Source: an uncultured Clostridia bacterium (GTDB taxonomy: Bacteria > Bacillota > Clostridia > Monoglobales > Firm-18). From it: a DNA stretch of 7,310 nt. Within the stretch, counting starts at the first letter, position 1, and the number at the start of each line of letters is the position of its first letter. Below are positions 5,866 to 7,310 of this stretch, one piece after another. Below the pieces are notes generated by a model that saw nothing but the letters and a program-made list of their open reading frames with translations, ran no database searches and was not told the DNA's origin. Location of the stretch: the NCBI GenBank assembly GCA_937914775.1, contig CALDNB010000133.1, positions 1-7,310 of the forward strand, in the 5' to 3' direction. The position numbers were made by a program, and so were the translations under genes.

Positions 5866-6100
5866 CAGTTTCAGTCCTTTCGTTAAATAGTGCCGTAACT
5901 TTTTCCTTAATACTGTCCCATGTTTTCTGGTAGTCGATAGAGGTATGAAGATTGTATTTAACGTTACTTATAAACACGTTTGTAGGGTTTTTATTAACAG
6001 AATTTATGCACATTACGGCAATAATCAGCACAACACATATAATACTTTGATTAATCAACTTTGCTCTAAATTTACTTTTAGGTTTTTTGGTTTTTCTCAT
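5816..6100 (-). CDS. Small single-pass membrane protein, possibly a SpoIVFA-like protein lacking the LytM domain
   Basis: A 94-residue protein. A strongly basic N-terminus (MRKTKKPKSKFRAK) precedes one membrane helix at about residues 17-33 (NQSIICVVLIIAVMCIN). A soluble, probably extracytoplasmic part of about 60 residues follows, with a charged, Thr/Ser-rich tail. I cannot assign it by motif. Its position directly before an M50 protease, its topology and its membrane-proximal segment (TSIDYQKTWDSIKEKV) resemble the N-terminal part of clostridial SpoIVFA, which holds SpoIVFB inactive. The usual C-terminal LytM/M23 domain is absent, and the downstream frame is occupied by the protease gene, so this is inference from context. 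The ATG at 6100 has GAAAGG at 6110-6115, 9 nt upstream. The 3' end overlaps the protease gene by 50 nt in another frame, which argues for co-translation. An unrelated small membrane protein is the alternative. Confidence 0.72.
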   Translation of the reverse strand: MRKTKKPKSKFRAKLINQSIICVVLIIAVMCINSVNKNPTNVFISNVKYNLHTSIDYQKTWDSIKEKVTALFNERTETDDKTKTASSDNTMETP

Positions 6101-6117
6101 ACTATCACGCCTTTCAT

Positions 6118-6150
6118 ACTATAATTATGAGACAAGTCTTTAAAATATGT
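6118..6150 (-). promoter_or_regulatory. Putative promoter of the SpoIVFA-like/M50 protease pair, possibly sigma-E type
   Basis: On the minus strand ACATATT (6144-6150) is followed after 14 nt by CATAATTA (6122-6129). This is reminiscent of the sporulation sigma-E pattern (ATATT, 14-15 nt, CATACA-T), which drives spoIVFAB in Bacillus. Only the CATA part of the -10 agrees well. A sigma-A-like -10, TATAGT (6118-6123), overlaps it but has no good -35 at 17 nt (ATTTTA). A promoter must lie in this 101-nt divergent gap; its sigma factor is uncertain. Confidence 0.35.
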
Positions 6151-6178
6151 TGCCAAAAGGTTAATTTTAGTGTATAAT
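6150..6178 (+). promoter_or_regulatory. Sigma-A-type promoter for the radical SAM gene
   Basis: TTGCCA (6150-6155) and a perfect TATAAT (6173-6178) are separated by 17 nt. Initiation near 6185 would give a short leader of about 17 nt that is mostly the AAAGGA ribosome binding site (6187-6192), 9 nt before the ATG at 6202. It overlaps the region expected to hold the divergent minus-strand promoter, so the two may compete. Confidence 0.75.
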
Positions 6179-6201
6179 TCACTGTGAAAGGATTTGAGTT
6201 T

Positions 6202-7310
6202 ATGACTGATTTAAATATACTTTTAAACAATGTGGAACACCCCGGACGTTACACAGGGGGTGAGTGGGGCATAGTTGAAAAAGACGTTGACAAAATTGAC
6301 ATCCGTTTTGCTTTCTGCTTCCCCGACACCTACGAAGTGGGTATGAGCCACCTTGGAATGAAAATACTGTACGGCGTACTTAACAACAGACCCGATACCT
6401 ACTGCGAAAGGGTTTTTGCACCCTGGGTAGATATGGAACAGCAAATGAGAAAACATAATGTTCCTCTGTTTTCTCTGGAAACAAAAACTCCCCTTAATCA
6501 GTTTGACTTTGTGGGCTTTACTTTGCAGTACGAAATGAGTTTCACCAATGTTTTAAATATGCTTGATTTGGGTAACATCCCCTTAACTTCAAAAGAGCGT
6601 GGGGAAACTGACCCCATTATCTGTGCAGGAGGACCCTGTGCATCAAACCCTGAGCCTCTTGCTGAAATTGTTGACTTTTTTATGATGGGCGAGGGCGAAG
6701 AAATAATTGACGAAGTAATGACCGTATATGCCGAGTGGAAAAAAAGCGGACAGAAAAAAATAGAATTTTACAGGGAAATTGCAAAACTTGACGGCATATA
6801 CGTTCCTATGTTTTACGACGTAACTTACAACTGCGACGGAACAATAAAAAGCATAGAAAAGAATGAAGAAAACGCAAAAGATACCATTACAAAAAGAGTA
6901 ATTCTTGATATGGACAATGCCTACTATCCCGAAAACTTTATAGTACCAAACATTGACATAGTCCACGACAGAATTATGCTTGAAGTGTTCAGAGGGTGCA
7001 CAAGAGGTTGCCGTTTCTGTCAGGCGGGAATGATATACCGCCCCGTAAGAGAAAAAAGTCCGAAAAGACTTTTGGAACTTGCAGAAAAACTTATAAAAAA
7101 CACAGGTTACGAGGAAATGTCACTTACATCACTTTCAACCTCGGACTACAAAGGACTTGGGGAAACCTTCAACGGACTTCTCCAGATGACAAAACCAAAG
7201 CACGTAAATTTATCCCTGCCCTCACTTCGTATTGATAATTTTTCCCTTTCAATAATGGAAAAAATAAAGAAAGCGGGACTGACTTTTGCTCCCGAGGCAG
7301 GAACACAGCG
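6202..7310 (+). CDS. TIGR03960-family radical SAM protein with B12-binding-like N-terminal domain (3'-truncated by window)
   Basis: The 369 residues visible run off the right edge with no stop. Residues about 30-175 form an N-terminal domain of the cobalamin-binding-like type (FCFPDTYEVGMSHLGMK at 39-54, ICAGGPCASNPEPL at 140-153, GEGEE at 163-167). I do not see the DxHxxG cobalamin signature. The radical SAM core follows. The [4Fe-4S] motif is C266-x3-C270-x2-C273 in RGCTRGCRFCQAG, which would reductively cleave S-adenosylmethionine. Downstream core blocks are SLTSLSTSDY (307-316), LSLPSLRID (337-345) and FAPEAGTQ (362-369). The pattern matches the conserved family annotated as TIGR03960 (B12-binding radical SAM), whose substrate is unknown to me. 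In many Clostridia the family is followed by a DUF2344 protein, RNase G and rplU-rpmA. It reads divergently from the SpoIVFB-like pair. Confidence 0.9.
   Translation, partial: MTDLNILLNNVEHPGRYTGGEWGIVEKDVDKIDIRFAFCFPDTYEVGMSHLGMKILYGVLNNRPDTYCERVFAPWVDMEQQMRKHNVPLFSLETKTPLNQFDFVGFTLQYEMSFTNVLNMLDLGNIPLTSKERGETDPIICAGGPCASNPEPLAEIVDFFMMGEGEEIIDEVMTVYAEWKKSGQKKIEFYREIAKLDGIYVPMFYDVTYNCDGTIKSIEKNEENAKDTITKRVILDMDNAYYPENFIVPNIDIVHDRIMLEVFRGCTRGCRFCQAGMIYRPVREKSPKRLLELAEKLIKNTGYEEMSLTSLSTSDYKGLGETFNGLLQMTKPKHVNLSLPSLRIDNFSLSIMEKIKKAGLTFAPEAGTQ

Noticed and set aside
6223..6966. Minus-strand open frames at 6223-6456 and 6643-6966
   Set aside because: They lie antisense inside the well-supported radical SAM gene and show no independent features.

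Overview
The window looks like chromosomal DNA from a low-GC Firmicute of the class Clostridia, probably an uncultured gut lineage. The evidence is the AT-rich coding sequence, GGAGG-type ribosome binding sites, a CdaA/CdaR pair, a SpoIVFB-like site-2 protease and a TIGR03960-type radical SAM protein. No genus can be assigned from the sequence alone.

There are three transcription units. (1) Positions 1-4961, minus strand. A consensus-like promoter (4933-4961) drives a roughly 200-nt leader and then five genes that all overlap: a membrane-anchored D-Ala-D-Ala carboxypeptidase homologue, the diadenylate cyclase CdaA, its extracytoplasmic regulator CdaR (YbbR domains), a large FAD-dependent dehydrogenase of the COG2509 type, and the start of a class I fumarate hydratase alpha subunit that runs off the left edge. 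(2) Positions 4968-6100, minus strand. A small one-pass membrane protein resembling the N-terminal part of SpoIVFA overlaps an M50 (SpoIVFB-like) protease by 50 nt. The unit ends in a rho-independent terminator that begins inside the protease's last codons. (3) From 6150 to the right edge, plus strand. A good sigma-A promoter drives a TIGR03960 radical SAM protein, cut at position 7310.

Unit 1 joins c-di-AMP synthesis and envelope functions to a flavoprotein and fumarase. glmM, the usual partner of cdaA-cdaR, is not seen in the window. The carboxypeptidase homologue appears to have lost its nucleophilic serine (Gly in the SxxK motif) and its KTG motif (KIS instead), so it may be a pseudo-enzyme with a binding or sensing role.

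The most unusual structure is at 4763-4865, in the unit 1 leader. Five perfect inverted repeats with unrelated stems and 3-4 nt loops are separated by an almost invariant 7-nt linker (ATATCGA on the plus strand). It is neither a CRISPR array nor a riboswitch class I recognise, and it is the best candidate here for something undescribed. No stretch over 300 bases lacks a gene; the longest gap (4730-4980) holds the leader, the array, the promoter and the terminator.
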